Source: Reyranella humidisoli (GTDB taxonomy: Bacteria > Pseudomonadota > Alphaproteobacteria > Reyranellales > Reyranellaceae). From it: DNA of 64,000 nucleotides. How positions within the stretch are numbered: position 1 is the first letter of the stretch; every line of letters begins with the position of its first letter. Below, one piece after another: positions 10,783 through 19,036 of this stretch. The position numbers and the translations under genes were made by a program. Below the pieces are notes generated by a model, which saw nothing but the letters and a program-made list of their open reading frames with translations, was not told the origin of the DNA and ran no database searches. Where the stretch lies: contig NZ_JAHOPB010000001.1 of NCBI RefSeq assembly GCF_019039055.1, positions 2,950,001 to 3,014,000 of the forward strand. The letters run 5' to 3'.

Positions 10783-12168
10783 TCAAGCCGAGACCCGCTT
10801 CAGGGTTTCGTCAAACCAGCGCGCGAGGCCGGTCATGCGGGCGTCCTCGTGCTGCTGGCCCATGAGCTGCAGGCCGACCGGCAGGCCGCCGACGCTCATC
10901 AGCGGCAGGGTGACGACCGGCGCGAACAGCATCGAGCTGGGAGCGTTGAACACGAAGTCACCGGTCGGACGCGGCGCCAGCGGCTGGCCGGGCACGTCTC
11001 CGGACCAGACCGGCGCCGGACCGGGGCAGGCGAGCGTGATCGCCGCATCGGCAAGCGGTGCCATCGTTGCATGCATCCGCTGGGCGTTCTGGCGAGCCAG
11101 CAGCGCCATGCGATAATCGTCGAGCGACATCGTCTCGGCCTTCGCAAGCGTCGCCTTGGCACGCTCGCTGACGCCGGCCGGATTGTTGTCGACGATGCCG
11201 CGCTGTCCCCAGCGATTTTCCCAGCTTGTGACGCCACCGCAGACGTTGCGGCCGTTGGCGATCGACTGTTCCAGCGCCTCGACCCAGGGATGATCCTTGC
11301 GGCGGATCAGCTCGACGCCGGCGTCGCGCAGTTGCTTCAGCACGCCGTCGAAGGCGGCCTTGGTCGCATTATCGACCTCGGCCCAGCCCTCGGTCTCCAG
11401 CACGACGAGGCGGTTCGGCTTCACGGCGGCGGGCAGCGTCGAGGGACCCATCAGGCCGACCTCGCCGCGATCGCCGCCGGCGCGCCGGGCAATCTCGATC
11501 GCGACCTGCCACATGTCCTGCAGCGAATTGGCGTGCGGCCCGTGCGTGCTCTGGCTCGTCGCCTGGCGCTCGCCGCGATTGATGCCACCCTGCGTCGGCT
11601 TCAGCGCGTAGTTTCCGCAATAGGCGGCGGGGCGGATGATCGAGCCGCCGACCTGCGTGCCGATGGCGGCCGGCACCATGTTGGCGCCGACGGCAGCGGC
11701 CGAGCCGGAGGAGGAGCCGCCCGGCGTACGCGTCGCATCGAACGGATTGGTCGTGGCGCCGGGATGCGAGCCGCCCAGCTCGGCCGTCACCGCCTTGGCG
11801 AGGATGATCGCGCCCGCCTGGCGCAGCGCCCAGACGGCGGCATTGTCGCGCTTGGGGAAATTGCCCTTGAAGGCCTCGCAGCCCATCTGCGTGGGCATGT
11901 CCTTCGTTTCAAGCAGGTCCTTGATGGCGAGCGGCATGCCGTCGATGGCGGAAAGCGGCTTGCCTTCCTTCCAGCGTGCGGTGCTGGCGTCGGCTGTTTC
12001 ACGGGCGCCCGCTTCGTTGATCGCCGTGAATGCCTTCACCACCGGCTCGCGCGCCGCCACCGTCTCCAGGCAGCGTTCGAGATAGGCGCGCGGCGTGTCG
12101 CTGCCGTCGGCGAAGCGCTTCGCGGCATCGTGGAAGGTAAGCGGCTTGAAATCCTTGTACGCGGTCAT
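10783..12168 (-). CDS. Amidase (amidase signature family)
   Basis: The 461-residue serine amidase hydrolyses an amide to an acid and ammonia. The Ser-cisSer-Lys triad is complete: K83 in LAIKDL, the cis-Ser in GGSSSGSA (about residue 154) and nucleophile S176 in QVGGSIIRPA. The length is typical of free amidases and of GatA-like proteins, but there is no gatC/gatB context. It converges with the Bug receptor gene with only three bases between stops. Upstream lies dispersed repeat copy 2. The substrate is unknown; the neighbouring uptake receptor and enolase-superfamily enzyme suggest a catabolic role. Confidence 0.9.
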   Translation of the reverse strand: MTAYKDFKPLTFHDAAKRFADGSDTPRAYLERCLETVAAREPVVKAFTAINEAGARETADASTARWKEGKPLSAIDGMPLAIKDLLETKDMPTQMGCEAFKGNFPKRDNAAVWALRQAGAIILAKAVTAELGGSHPGATTNPFDATRTPGGSSSGSAAAVGANMVPAAIGTQVGGSIIRPAAYCGNYALKPTQGGINRGERQATSQSTHGPHANSLQDMWQVAIEIARRAGGDRGEVGLMGPSTLPAAVKPNRLVVLETEGWAEVDNATKAAFDGVLKQLRDAGVELIRRKDHPWVEALEQSIANGRNVCGGVTSWENRWGQRGIVDNNPAGVSERAKATLAKAETMSLDDYRMALLARQNAQRMHATMAPLADAAITLACPGPAPVWSGDVPGQPLAPRPTGDFVFNAPSSMLFAPVVTLPLMSVGGLPVGLQLMGQQHEDARMTGLARWFDETLKRVSA

Positions 12169-12209
12169 CGCTGGTCGGTCCTCTGTGGATTGGCTATCGA
12201 ATATGATTC

Positions 12210-12308
12210 AAGGGTCCTTCGCTGCGCTCAGGATGACACCATTTTTTTCAGCGGCGCACTGCGCAAGCCCCAGCAACTTTGTCATCCTGAGCGCAGCGAG
12301 GGACCTTT
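12210..12308. repeat. Dispersed inverted repeat, copy 2
   Basis: The left arm 12210-12237 (GGTCCTTCGCTGCGCTCAGG then ATGAC) pairs with the right arm 12281-12308 (GTCATCCTGAGCGCAGCGAG then GGACC). It lies upstream of the amidase start and downstream of the enolase-superfamily gene, both leftward. It has the same orientation as copies 1 and 5 and the core differs at a few paired positions. Confidence 0.8.
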
Positions 12309-12352
12309 GCTTCGTTCGTCGTGGCTCGGCAGACCGACCCTAGCATGGGACC

Positions 12353-13441
12353 TCAGCGCACCCGATAGCGCTCGATCGCATCCGGATCGAAGGTGAAGCC
12401 GAGGCCCGGACGGTCAGGCACGGCGATATGGCCATCCTCAACCGCGATGGGCTCGCGATAGAGCTTCGACGTCCACGGCATGTATTCGAGCCAGGTCGCG
12501 TTGGCGAAGGCGCCGAGCAGGGCGATGCTCTGCTGGGTGAAGAGATGGTTCGAGATGGCGATGTCGTGCGCTGCCGCGAGGTGCGCCACCTTCACGAACT
12601 CGCTGACGCCGCCGACGCGACCGAGGTCGGCCATCCAGATGTCGGCCGCGCCGTGCGCCAGCATCTCGCGGAAGCCGTAGCGCGTCGCTTCGGTCTCGCC
12701 GCTGGCGATCGGCGTGTCGAGCGCCGCCGCGACCCTCGCCGAGCCGCGATGGTCGTAAGGTGCGACGGGCTCCTCGAACCAGGTGAGATCGAATTCCTCG
12801 AGCTTCCGGCCGAGCCGGATCGCATGGTCGGCCGTGAAGCCACGGCTGGCGTCGCACATCAGGGACACCCTGGGGCCGATCGCCTGGCGCACGGCGGCGA
12901 CGCGCTCGACGTCTTCTTCGACATGCGCCTTGCCCACGCGCATCTTCACGCCGCGAAAGCCCTCGGCCACGTAACCGGAAGCTTCCTTCGCCAGCTCGTC
13001 GGGCGTCGCCGACAGCCAGAGTCCAGCGCTGGAATAGACCGGGATGCGATCGTGGGCGGCGCCCAGCATGTGGGTGACGGACTGGCCGAGCGCTTTGCCC
13101 TTGGCGTCCCACAGTGCGGTGTCGACGCCCGCGAGGCCGAAGACCGTCACACCCTTGTGGCCGAGGAAATAGAGCTCGCGCCACATCCGGTCCCAGAAGC
13201 GTTCGGCGTAGCGGATGTCCTCGCCGACGAGGGCAGGCTTCAGACTGTCGACCATTGCGCGCAACACCTCGATCCGCCGTCCGCCCAGGGTGAAGAGGAA
13301 ACTCTCGCCCGTTACGCCGACGTCGGTGTCGACGAAGATCAGAACGCAGCCGATGCGGTCGTTGCTGACGCCGCTGGAATTGCGCGTCGGCCGGTCGAGT
13401 GGCACTTCGACGAGAACGGTCCTGAGATCGGTGACGCGCAT
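12353..13441 (-). CDS. Mandelate racemase/muconate lactonizing enzyme family protein (enolase superfamily)
   Basis: The 362-residue TIM-barrel enzyme of the enolase superfamily abstracts a proton alpha to a carboxylate. The metal ligands D197 (MCDASRG), E223 (FEEPV) and E249 (ASGETE) and the acid/base dyad D272/H299 (ADLGRVGG, ISNHLF) are visible. The usual KxK on the second strand is K166-M-R168, which suggests a dehydratase-like rather than a racemase-like reaction. The open frame extends to 13612, but ATG 13441 has GGAGGA upstream and starts the family's N-domain (MRVTDLRTVLVEVPL). A sugar acid or other hydroxy acid is the likely substrate; the specific reaction is not determined. Confidence 0.88.
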   Translation of the reverse strand: MRVTDLRTVLVEVPLDRPTRNSSGVSNDRIGCVLIFVDTDVGVTGESFLFTLGGRRIEVLRAMVDSLKPALVGEDIRYAERFWDRMWRELYFLGHKGVTVFGLAGVDTALWDAKGKALGQSVTHMLGAAHDRIPVYSSAGLWLSATPDELAKEASGYVAEGFRGVKMRVGKAHVEEDVERVAAVRQAIGPRVSLMCDASRGFTADHAIRLGRKLEEFDLTWFEEPVAPYDHRGSARVAAALDTPIASGETEATRYGFREMLAHGAADIWMADLGRVGGVSEFVKVAHLAAAHDIAISNHLFTQQSIALLGAFANATWLEYMPWTSKLYREPIAVEDGHIAVPDRPGLGFTFDPDAIERYRVR

Positions 13442-13639
13442 CGCTTCTGTTCCTCCAGGATCGGCTGACTCGAAAAAGGTTGCGTCACGAAAGTGTGTGA
13501 CCAGCGCGATGAACCGGCGCCGAAGCAAGTGCGTACCATACAACGACAAGGCTGCAAGAGATGCGGTCCTGTCAGGCCTTCGGCGAGCGCGCCGCCGTCG
13601 GTCGCAACACATGAAGAATCATTCAACTGGAGAAAACCT

Positions 13640-14233
13640 ATGCTCAAGCGTCATACGCTGATTGCAGCCGCGGCCCTGTGCGTTCTGTCCACGGCCCCCG
13701 CCTTCGCCCAGACAATGGCTCCCGCCTCCGGCACGGCCTCGACTCCGGCCAATCCGATGGTCGGCGGCGCGCCGATGTATGCCAACAAGAACATCGTCGA
13801 GAACGCTGCTGCCTCGAAGGACCACACTACGCTCGTTGCGGCGGTGAAGGCGGCGGGCCTCGTCGAGACCCTCCAGGGTCCAGGCCCGTTCACGGTCTTC
13901 GCGCCGACGGATGCGGCCTTCGCCAAGCTTCCGGCGGGCACGGTCGATATGCTGGTGAAGCCAGAGAACAAGGCCAAGCTCACCAAGATCCTGACCTGTC
14001 ATGTGGTGGCCGCCAATGCGATGTCGCCGGCGATCGCCAAGATGATCGCCGACGACAAGGGTACGCATCCCGTCAAGACCGTGGGCGGCTGCGTGCTCCA
14101 GGCCAAGATGATGGGCGACAAGATCACGCTCACTGACGAGAACGGCAACGTCGCCACGGTGACTATCGCCGACGTGAAGCAGTCGAACGGCGTCATCCAC
14201 GTGATCGACACGGTCCTCCTGCCGAAGGGCTAG
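13640..14233 (+). CDS. Secreted fasciclin (FAS1) domain protein
   Basis: This 197-residue protein has a cleavable Sec signal (MLKRHTLIAAAALCVLSTAPAFAQ) and one FAS1 domain. The domain shows NIVENAAASKDHTTLVAAVK, the H1 motif FTVFAPTDAAFAKLP, then LTKILTCHVV and the C-terminal GVIHVIDTVLLP (H2 region). FAS1 proteins act in the periplasm or outside the cell in adhesion or matrix binding. The frame is open from 13493, but the signal peptide fixes the start at 13640. The gene stands alone, divergent from the enolase-superfamily gene, and is followed by a strong terminator. Confidence 0.92.
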   Translation: MLKRHTLIAAAALCVLSTAPAFAQTMAPASGTASTPANPMVGGAPMYANKNIVENAAASKDHTTLVAAVKAAGLVETLQGPGPFTVFAPTDAAFAKLPAGTVDMLVKPENKAKLTKILTCHVVAANAMSPAIAKMIADDKGTHPVKTVGGCVLQAKMMGDKITLTDENGNVATVTIADVKQSNGVIHVIDTVLLPKG

Positions 14234-14260
14234 GACGTCCCCCAGTCCTTCGCAGGACGG

Positions 14261-14293
14261 CAGCGGCGGGGCTTTTCCCCGCCGCTGTCATTT
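14261..14293 (+). terminator. Intrinsic terminator after the fasciclin gene
   Basis: An 11-base perfect stem CAGCGGCGGGG (14261-14271) pairs with CCCCGCCGCTG (14277-14287) across a CTTTT loop. A short T-bearing tail (TCATTT) follows. It sits 27 bases past the fasciclin stop. Confidence 0.8.
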
Positions 14294-14380
14294 GCGCTAG
14301 GGTATCCGCATCCATTCGTCCGGGCGTCCGTTGTCCGGAATGCGCCCGAGTCGGCGCACGATGTTGTTGGAGGCGGATAC

Positions 14381-14947
14381 ATGGTCACGAAGCGACCGCG
14401 CATCGAGGGATTCGCCATCATTTCCAGCGAGGGCATGATCGCGGCTTCGGACGGCTCGTTTCCGGAGAACCTCAAGATTCCGGCAGACCACAAGTTCTAC
14501 CAGGACTCCGTCGATCGGGCCGCCGCCGTCGCCAACGGCCGACACTCGTCCGAGGGGGGACCCAAGGAAGCAGCGCGCCGGCGCATCATCCTGACGCGGC
14601 GGGTCGAGCGCGTGATCGCCGATCCCGACAATGCCAACGCCGTGCTCTGGAACCCGGCCTCGGCTCCGTTCGAGGAGGCATGGCTCAAGCTCAACCTCGA
14701 GAACGGCACCCTGGCCGTCGTCGGTGGTACCGACGTGTTCGGCCTGTTCCTCAACATCGGCTACGACTCGTTCTTCCTCACACGTGCCGACGCCAGCGTC
14801 CCGCGCGGCCGCCCGGTGTTTCCCGGCGTCGGCAGGAATGCGACACCCGAAGAAGTGCTGCAGAAGCATGGCATGGTCCTGCGCGAGACGCGCATGCTCG
14901 ACGCCGCCACCAATACGCGGGTCGAGGAGTGGGTCCCGAAGGGCTAA
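14381..14947 (+). CDS. DHFR/RibD-like fold protein of unknown substrate
   Basis: This 188-residue protein has no strong named match by eye, but its pattern fits the dihydrofolate reductase / RibD C-terminal fold. It has an N-terminal strand with a small-residue turn (GFAIISSEGMIAASDG), a mid segment with ILTRRVE, and the late GGTDVFGLFLNIGYDSFFLT block, which mirrors the GG-x-x-[IV]-[YF] nicotinamide-nucleotide motif of DHFR. The gene is preceded by a GGAGGCGGAT Shine-Dalgarno-like run and overlaps the stop of the convergent MBL hydrolase by four bases. It may be an NADPH-dependent reductase; this is an inference from motif order only. Confidence 0.65.
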   Translation: MVTKRPRIEGFAIISSEGMIAASDGSFPENLKIPADHKFYQDSVDRAAAVANGRHSSEGGPKEAARRRIILTRRVERVIADPDNANAVLWNPASAPFEEAWLKLNLENGTLAVVGGTDVFGLFLNIGYDSFFLTRADASVPRGRPVFPGVGRNATPEEVLQKHGMVLRETRMLDAATNTRVEEWVPKG

Positions 14948-15681
14948 AAGTCGACGACCAGCCCGTCGTGCGCCGCTTCGAGCGCGATTTCGGAACCGCG
15001 GCCCAGGAGCTCGGCGCTCATGTGAGTGACGATCGTACGCTTGGCGCCGATCTGCGGCAGATGGTTGACCAGCGTGGTGTAGTCGATGTGGTACTTCATC
15101 ACCTTGTCGAAGAAGTAGGCCTCGCAGATGAAGAGGTCGGCGTCGCGGGCCGCGGGGATCAATTCCTCCACCCATTCGGTGTCGCCCGAATAGGTGAGCA
15201 CCTTTCCTTCGGTCTCGATGCGCAGGGCGTAGGAGGGGGCTCCGCTATAGTGGTTCATCAGGTAAGGCGTGACGGCGAGCCCGTTCGTCTCGACCCGCTC
15301 ATGCAGCTCCAACTCGCGGATCTCCAGTTCGAACTTGCGCTGCACCTGGGTCGAGCCCGCGAACATCGCCTCCATGATCGTCATGAGACGGTCGCGAAAC
15401 CCAGGTGGACCGGCCAGCAGCAGAGGCGCAGTGCGGCGGCTGACGAGCTGGGCGTCGAGCAGGAAGAAGGGCAGGCCTGCGAAATGATCGCCGTGCAGGT
15501 GGCTCACCAGTACCGTCGAGATCGCATTGGGCTCGACCTCCCATTTGCGGATGGCGACCATGGAGGAGGCACCGCAGTCCACCAGCAGGTTGCCGTGCGC
15601 CATGCGCTCGAGGTGGAAACAGGTATTGAACCGTCCGCCGCTGCCGAAGGCATCGCCGGAGCCGAGGAACTGGAGCCGCAT
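14944..15681 (-). CDS. MBL-fold metallo-hydrolase, ribonuclease Z-like
   Basis: The 245-residue metallo-beta-lactamase-fold hydrolase has the dinuclear zinc motif SHLHGDH (H61, H63, D65, H66), plus MNHYSGAPSYAL, TYSGDTEW and the late THMSAE histidine. The order and spacing follow the RNase Z / ElaC subgroup, including the N-terminal MRLQFLGSGDAFGSGGR. It is shorter than tRNase Z (about 300) and lacks a clear exosite arm, so a phosphodiesterase or small-molecule esterase role is as likely as tRNA processing. It lies three bases downstream of the TauD-type gene and is probably co-transcribed with it. Confidence 0.85.
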   Translation of the reverse strand: MRLQFLGSGDAFGSGGRFNTCFHLERMAHGNLLVDCGASSMVAIRKWEVEPNAISTVLVSHLHGDHFAGLPFFLLDAQLVSRRTAPLLLAGPPGFRDRLMTIMEAMFAGSTQVQRKFELEIRELELHERVETNGLAVTPYLMNHYSGAPSYALRIETEGKVLTYSGDTEWVEELIPAARDADLFICEAYFFDKVMKYHIDYTTLVNHLPQIGAKRTIVTHMSAELLGRGSEIALEAAHDGLVVDF

Positions 15682-15684
15682 GGA

Positions 15685-16575
15685 TTAGGGTGCCTGCTCC
15701 AGGCTCGAGACCGAGTTGGTGAGCGTGGTGCGGCGCATGTCGCGCACTTCGGCCGAATTGAACCGGCGGGCGCGGTGCATGGTGGCGCGGTTGTCCCACA
15801 TTACCAGGTCATGCGGCCGCCACACATGGGCATAGACGAACTGCCGTTGGGTGGCGTGCTCGGTGAGGTCACGCAGGAAGGCGCGCGCCTCGGGCATCGG
15901 CCAGCCCTCGATGCCGCCGGCATGGCTGGCGAGATAGAGCGACAGGCGGCCCGAGCCGGGATGGCGGCGCACGAGACGCTGGCGCACCGGCGCCCACTTC
16001 ACGCGCTCGGCCTCGGTGAAGTCTTCGAAGCCCAGCATGCCGCGCGAGAAGATCTGGCTGTGCAGGCAGATGAGATCGTGCACCTCCCGCTTCTCGGCGT
16101 CGCTCAGTGCATCGTAGGCAGCGCGCATGTCGGCGAACTCGGTGTTGCCGCCGGCCGACGGGATCGTGCGCGCCGACAGCAGCGAATAGAGGGCCGGTAC
16201 GTCCTTGAACGAGCTGTCGGAGTGCCAGAGCTGGTTGCCCAGGCTGAACAGGCGGCGGCGGTCGTCGCGCGCAAGCACGTTGCCGTGGCGGTCGAGATTG
16301 GAAATGTCGTTCAGGTCCATGCTCATGCGCCGTTCCTCCGGCGGCATGATGTCTCCGGTGGCCTGTTCGAGCGGCCCGAGCTGGCGGCTGAAGGCGAGCT
16401 GGCTCTCGTCGTCGAGCTTCTGGTCGCGGAACACCAGCACGCCGTACTGGTTCATCCCGTCGTGGATGAAGGCGACTTCCTCGTCGCTGAGGCGATGGGT
16501 GAGGTCGATGCCCCAGACTTCGCCGGCGAAGAACGGACGGTCCTGCGGATCGAGGGGGCGAATGGCTTTGCTCAT
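15685..16575 (-). CDS. TauD/TfdA family Fe(II)/2-oxoglutarate dioxygenase
   Basis: The 296-residue oxygenase has the HxD...H iron site: H118 and D120 in LWHSDSSF and H267 in WDNRATMHRARRF. A 2-oxoglutarate arginine sits in the following RRTTL. The core matches 2,4-D dioxygenase (TfdA) and taurine dioxygenase relatives, which hydroxylate next to a heteroatom and cleave ethers, sulfonates or similar bonds. It heads a two-gene leftward unit with the MBL hydrolase. It is divergent from the chromate transporter, with 73 bases between starts. The exact substrate is unknown. Confidence 0.9.
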   Translation of the reverse strand: MSKAIRPLDPQDRPFFAGEVWGIDLTHRLSDEEVAFIHDGMNQYGVLVFRDQKLDDESQLAFSRQLGPLEQATGDIMPPEERRMSMDLNDISNLDRHGNVLARDDRRRLFSLGNQLWHSDSSFKDVPALYSLLSARTIPSAGGNTEFADMRAAYDALSDAEKREVHDLICLHSQIFSRGMLGFEDFTEAERVKWAPVRQRLVRRHPGSGRLSLYLASHAGGIEGWPMPEARAFLRDLTEHATQRQFVYAHVWRPHDLVMWDNRATMHRARRFNSAEVRDMRRTTLTNSVSSLEQAP

Positions 16576-16648
16576 GGTCCCGAGAGGCTAGCCCGGAAGC
16601 CGATGAACCGCGAGGCGCGACGGCGGCATTTTGCTATGTTGGCTCGCA

Positions 16649-17212
16649 ATGCAGCATGACCCGTCCGTTCCGCCGCGCCGCAACATCGGCAAGGCGGAGC
16701 TCTTCTTCGGCTTCCTCAAGATCGGACTTCTGGGCTTTGGCGGCATCGCGCCGTGGGCACGCCATATCATCGTCGAGGAAAAGCGCTGGCTCACCGATCG
16801 GGAATTCGCCGAACTCCTGGGCGTCGGGCAGGTGCTGCCCGGCCCGAACGTGATGAACGCCTCCATTCTCATCGGCGACCGCAACCAGGGCCTGATCGGC
16901 GTGGCGCTCTGCCTGCTGGGGCAGTTGGTGATGCCCTTGATTATCGTGGTGGCGCTCGCCGTCTTCTACGATCGCGTCGCCTCGGTGCCCGAGGTCAACG
17001 CGGCGCTTATCGGGGCGGCGGCCGCCTCCGCCGGCCTGGTGCTGGGTACGGCGCTGAAGATGGTGCGCAACATCCGGCCGACCCTGCTGCCGCTCGGCAT
17101 CGGCGCGGCGGGCTTCGCGGCGATCGGCCTGCTGCGCTGGCCGCTGGTGCCCGTCGTGCTTGTCCTGGTGCCGCTGGCCATCGCCGCCACCTGGCTGGGG
17201 CGCCGCAAATGA
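16649..17212 (+). CDS. chrA: Chromate transporter, N-terminal-half (short-chain CHR) subunit
   Basis: The 187-residue protein has one CHR domain with GLLGFGGIAPWARHIIVEEK near residue 25, the conserved LLGVGQVLPGPNVMNASILIG helix pair, and about five to six membrane segments. Short-chain CHR proteins work as pairs of opposite topology, and the partner follows with an ATGA overlap. They export chromate or related oxyanions; some members of the family move other anions. ATG 16649 is preferred over the in-frame ATG at 16631 because the N-terminus then matches the family. No chrB regulator is next to it. Confidence 0.85.
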   Translation: MQHDPSVPPRRNIGKAELFFGFLKIGLLGFGGIAPWARHIIVEEKRWLTDREFAELLGVGQVLPGPNVMNASILIGDRNQGLIGVALCLLGQLVMPLIIVVALAVFYDRVASVPEVNAALIGAAAASAGLVLGTALKMVRNIRPTLLPLGIGAAGFAAIGLLRWPLVPVVLVLVPLAIAATWLGRRK

Positions 17213-17739
17213 CCGGCGTGCTCGTCGAACTGGCCCGCACGTTCGCGACCCTTTCGCTGGTCTCGATCGGCGGCATCAACGCGCTGCTGCCCGAGATCCA
17301 CCGGCAGGTCGTCGACGTCCATGGCTGGATGACCGACCAGGCCTTTGCCAGCGCCTTCGCCATCGCCAATGCCTCGCCCGGTCCCAACATCATCTTCGTC
17401 AGCCTGATCGGCTGGCAGGTCGCGGGTCTGCCGGGCCTGCTGGTCTCGACCCTCGCCATCCTGATTCCGTCCAGCACGCTCGCCTATTTCGCCGGCCGTG
17501 CCCTCACGCGCTGGTCACATCATCCGGCCGTCGCGGTACTGCGCGACGCGCTGATCCCCGTCGCGCTCGGCCTGATGCTGGCCTCCGGCGTTTCCATGAT
17601 GCGTACCGTCGACCGCGACGTCGTCACGGTCCTGATCAGCCTTGCGACGGCCGCCTTCGTCTATACGACCCGTCGCAATCCGCTGTGGGCGCTGGCGGCA
17701 GGCGCACTCGTCAACGTGGCGGCGCTGCATCTCTTCTAA
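17209..17739 (+). CDS. chrA: Chromate transporter, C-terminal-half (short-chain CHR) subunit
   Basis: This 176-residue second CHR domain starts at ATG 17209, overlapping the stop of the first half by four bases. The block LVSIGGINALLPEIHRQVV and the NASPGPNIIFVSLIGW helix mirror the FGG and PGPN motifs of the first half. Together the two rebuild a full ChrA-like permease of about 360 residues with roughly ten to twelve membrane spans. Translational coupling suggests a 1:1 complex. The gene runs into dispersed repeat copy 3. Confidence 0.85.
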   Translation: MTGVLVELARTFATLSLVSIGGINALLPEIHRQVVDVHGWMTDQAFASAFAIANASPGPNIIFVSLIGWQVAGLPGLLVSTLAILIPSSTLAYFAGRALTRWSHHPAVAVLRDALIPVALGLMLASGVSMMRTVDRDVVTVLISLATAAFVYTTRRNPLWALAAGALVNVAALHLF

Positions 17740-17757
17740 CTGTCGTCGTGAGCGAAA

Positions 17758-17852
17758 TAGCTGTCGTCCGGAGCGCAGCGAAGGGCCTTGCGGAACGACC
17801 GAAGTACACCTTAACGAACGCCAGATCGTTCGCTTCGCTCAGGATGACAGCG
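17758..17852. repeat. Dispersed inverted repeat, copy 3 (inverted arrangement)
   Basis: The left arm 17762-17787 reads GTCGTCCGGAGCGCAGCGAA then GGGCC and the right arm 17829-17851 reads CGCTTCGCTCAGGATGAC. Here the GTCATCC ends point outwards, opposite to copies 1, 2 and 5. The right arm runs into the 3' end of the WYL gene and supplies its last codons and stop. Confidence 0.75.
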
Positions 17853-18549
17853 GAGCAGGCCGCACCTTCGGCAGTTCCGACCACTCGCGGAACAGGCGGC
17901 CGTTGTCCTGGTCGAAGAGTTCGTCCAGCACCTTCGACGACTGGATGCGCTCCACGCGGAAGTTGCGATAGCCGTTGCGCAGCTCGCACCAGGCGCCGAC
18001 CAGCGTGACGTCGACATAGTAGGCCATGGCGATCGGCCAGACGGTGCGGTTGGTTCGCCGGCCCTTCTCGTCGACATAGGCGATGTGGAGTTTGCGGCTG
18101 TCGCGGATCGCGCTCCGCACGTCGGCAAGATCGACTCCCTGGGGTTCGACCGTGTCCCCGGGCGAGACATAGACCGGCGTCTCGGTGAGTTGGCGGCGCA
18201 GTGCCTCCGGCAGCACCACCGTCACCTTGGAGAAGACGCTGTCGGCAGCCTCCTGCAGCTTGGTGTCACGCAAACGTCGAACGAGGCGGGCGCCGATGGC
18301 GATGGCTTCCACCTCGTCGGCGGTGAACATCAGCGGTGGCAGGTCGAAACTCTTGCGCAGCACGTAGCCGATGCCGGCGGCCCCATCGATCGGGACGCGG
18401 CGAGCCTGCAGGGTGGCGATGTCGCGATAGATGGTGCGGGGCGTCACTTCGAGTTCGCGCGCGATCGTTGCGGCGGTCACCGGCCCTGTGGCGGTGCGCA
18501 GATGCTGGATGATGTCGAACAGGCGATCGGAGCGTCGCATCAGGCCCAT
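17839..18549 (-). CDS. HTH-WYL (YafY-type) transcriptional regulator
   Basis: This 236-residue regulator has an N-terminal HTH_11/DeoR-type winged helix (RSDRLFDIIQHLRTATGPVTAATIARELEVTPRTIYRDIATLQ). A C-terminal WYL domain follows (LHIAYVDEKGRRTNRTVWPIAMAYYVDVTLVGAWCELRNGYRNFRVERI, broken here only as description). WYL proteins sense a ligand, often nucleic acid or a nucleotide signal. The strict W-Y-L triad is replaced by P-I-A-M-A-Y-Y. ATG 18549 or the ATG at 18540 could be the start; the family usually begins with MRRSDRL (18540). The last residues, LSS and the stop, are encoded by dispersed repeat copy 3. Targets are unknown. Confidence 0.87.
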   Translation of the reverse strand: MGLMRRSDRLFDIIQHLRTATGPVTAATIARELEVTPRTIYRDIATLQARRVPIDGAAGIGYVLRKSFDLPPLMFTADEVEAIAIGARLVRRLRDTKLQEAADSVFSKVTVVLPEALRRQLTETPVYVSPGDTVEPQGVDLADVRSAIRDSRKLHIAYVDEKGRRTNRTVWPIAMAYYVDVTLVGAWCELRNGYRNFRVERIQSSKVLDELFDQDNGRLFREWSELPKVRPAPLSS

Positions 18550-18622
18550 TTTATGGGCCTATTTCACTGCTGACACAACGTTGTCAGGAGGGCGTCGCTA
18601 GGGTGTCCGATCTTCCGGAGCG

Positions 18623-19036
18623 ATGGAGAAATTGGTGCCCCGAATAGATACATCCATACCGCGCGTGCCGGCGCTCACCCCGGTCGCTCAACGCAACACG
18701 GTGCCGACCCAGCCGGTCTTCCGCGCCGACGACTTGGCCTATGTCTCTGGCCTGCCGCCGATGAATCCAGAGACCGGCGCCTATGACACCCTGCCGATCG
18801 ACGCGCCGCCGCGGCGGATGCTCGACCATCTAAGATCGTGTTGGGAGCCGACGGGCTCGGCGTTGAAGCGCCTCGTGAGGCGCAACGTCTCCTGTTCGAA
18901 CCCGGCCTATTTCGCGGCCATCGAGATGGGTCCCAAGTATTTCGGCGCTCCCAGGCCGGCGCGCATCTTCATGTACACCTTGGGCTGGTTAGGGCCCTTC
19001 GATCTCGGGATCCACCGTGTCGCCCTCACGAACTAG
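18623..19036 (+). CDS. RidA/YjgF-like protein, possibly degenerate
   Basis: The 137-residue product aligns by eye with RidA (enamine/imine deaminase): LAYVSGLPPMNPETGAY, the helix MLDHLRSCWEPTGSALKRLVRRNVSCSNPAYFAAI, PARIF with the conserved Arg, and GPFDLGIHRVAL at the end. The usual IEIEAVA acidic end is changed to LGIHRVA, losing the catalytic Glu, and the FAAI-YF helix looks one residue short. It may therefore be inactive or have drifted. It overlaps the GTG start of the EamA gene by 20 bases, which supports co-translation. The start at 18623 lacks a strong Shine-Dalgarno. Confidence 0.6.
   Translation: MEKLVPRIDTSIPRVPALTPVAQRNTVPTQPVFRADDLAYVSGLPPMNPETGAYDTLPIDAPPRRMLDHLRSCWEPTGSALKRLVRRNVSCSNPAYFAAIEMGPKYFGAPRPARIFMYTLGWLGPFDLGIHRVALTN

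Noticed and set aside
14944..15681. Naming the MBL hydrolase as tRNase Z (rnz)
   Set aside because: It is shorter than tRNase Z and no clear exosite arm is visible, so only the fold family is called.
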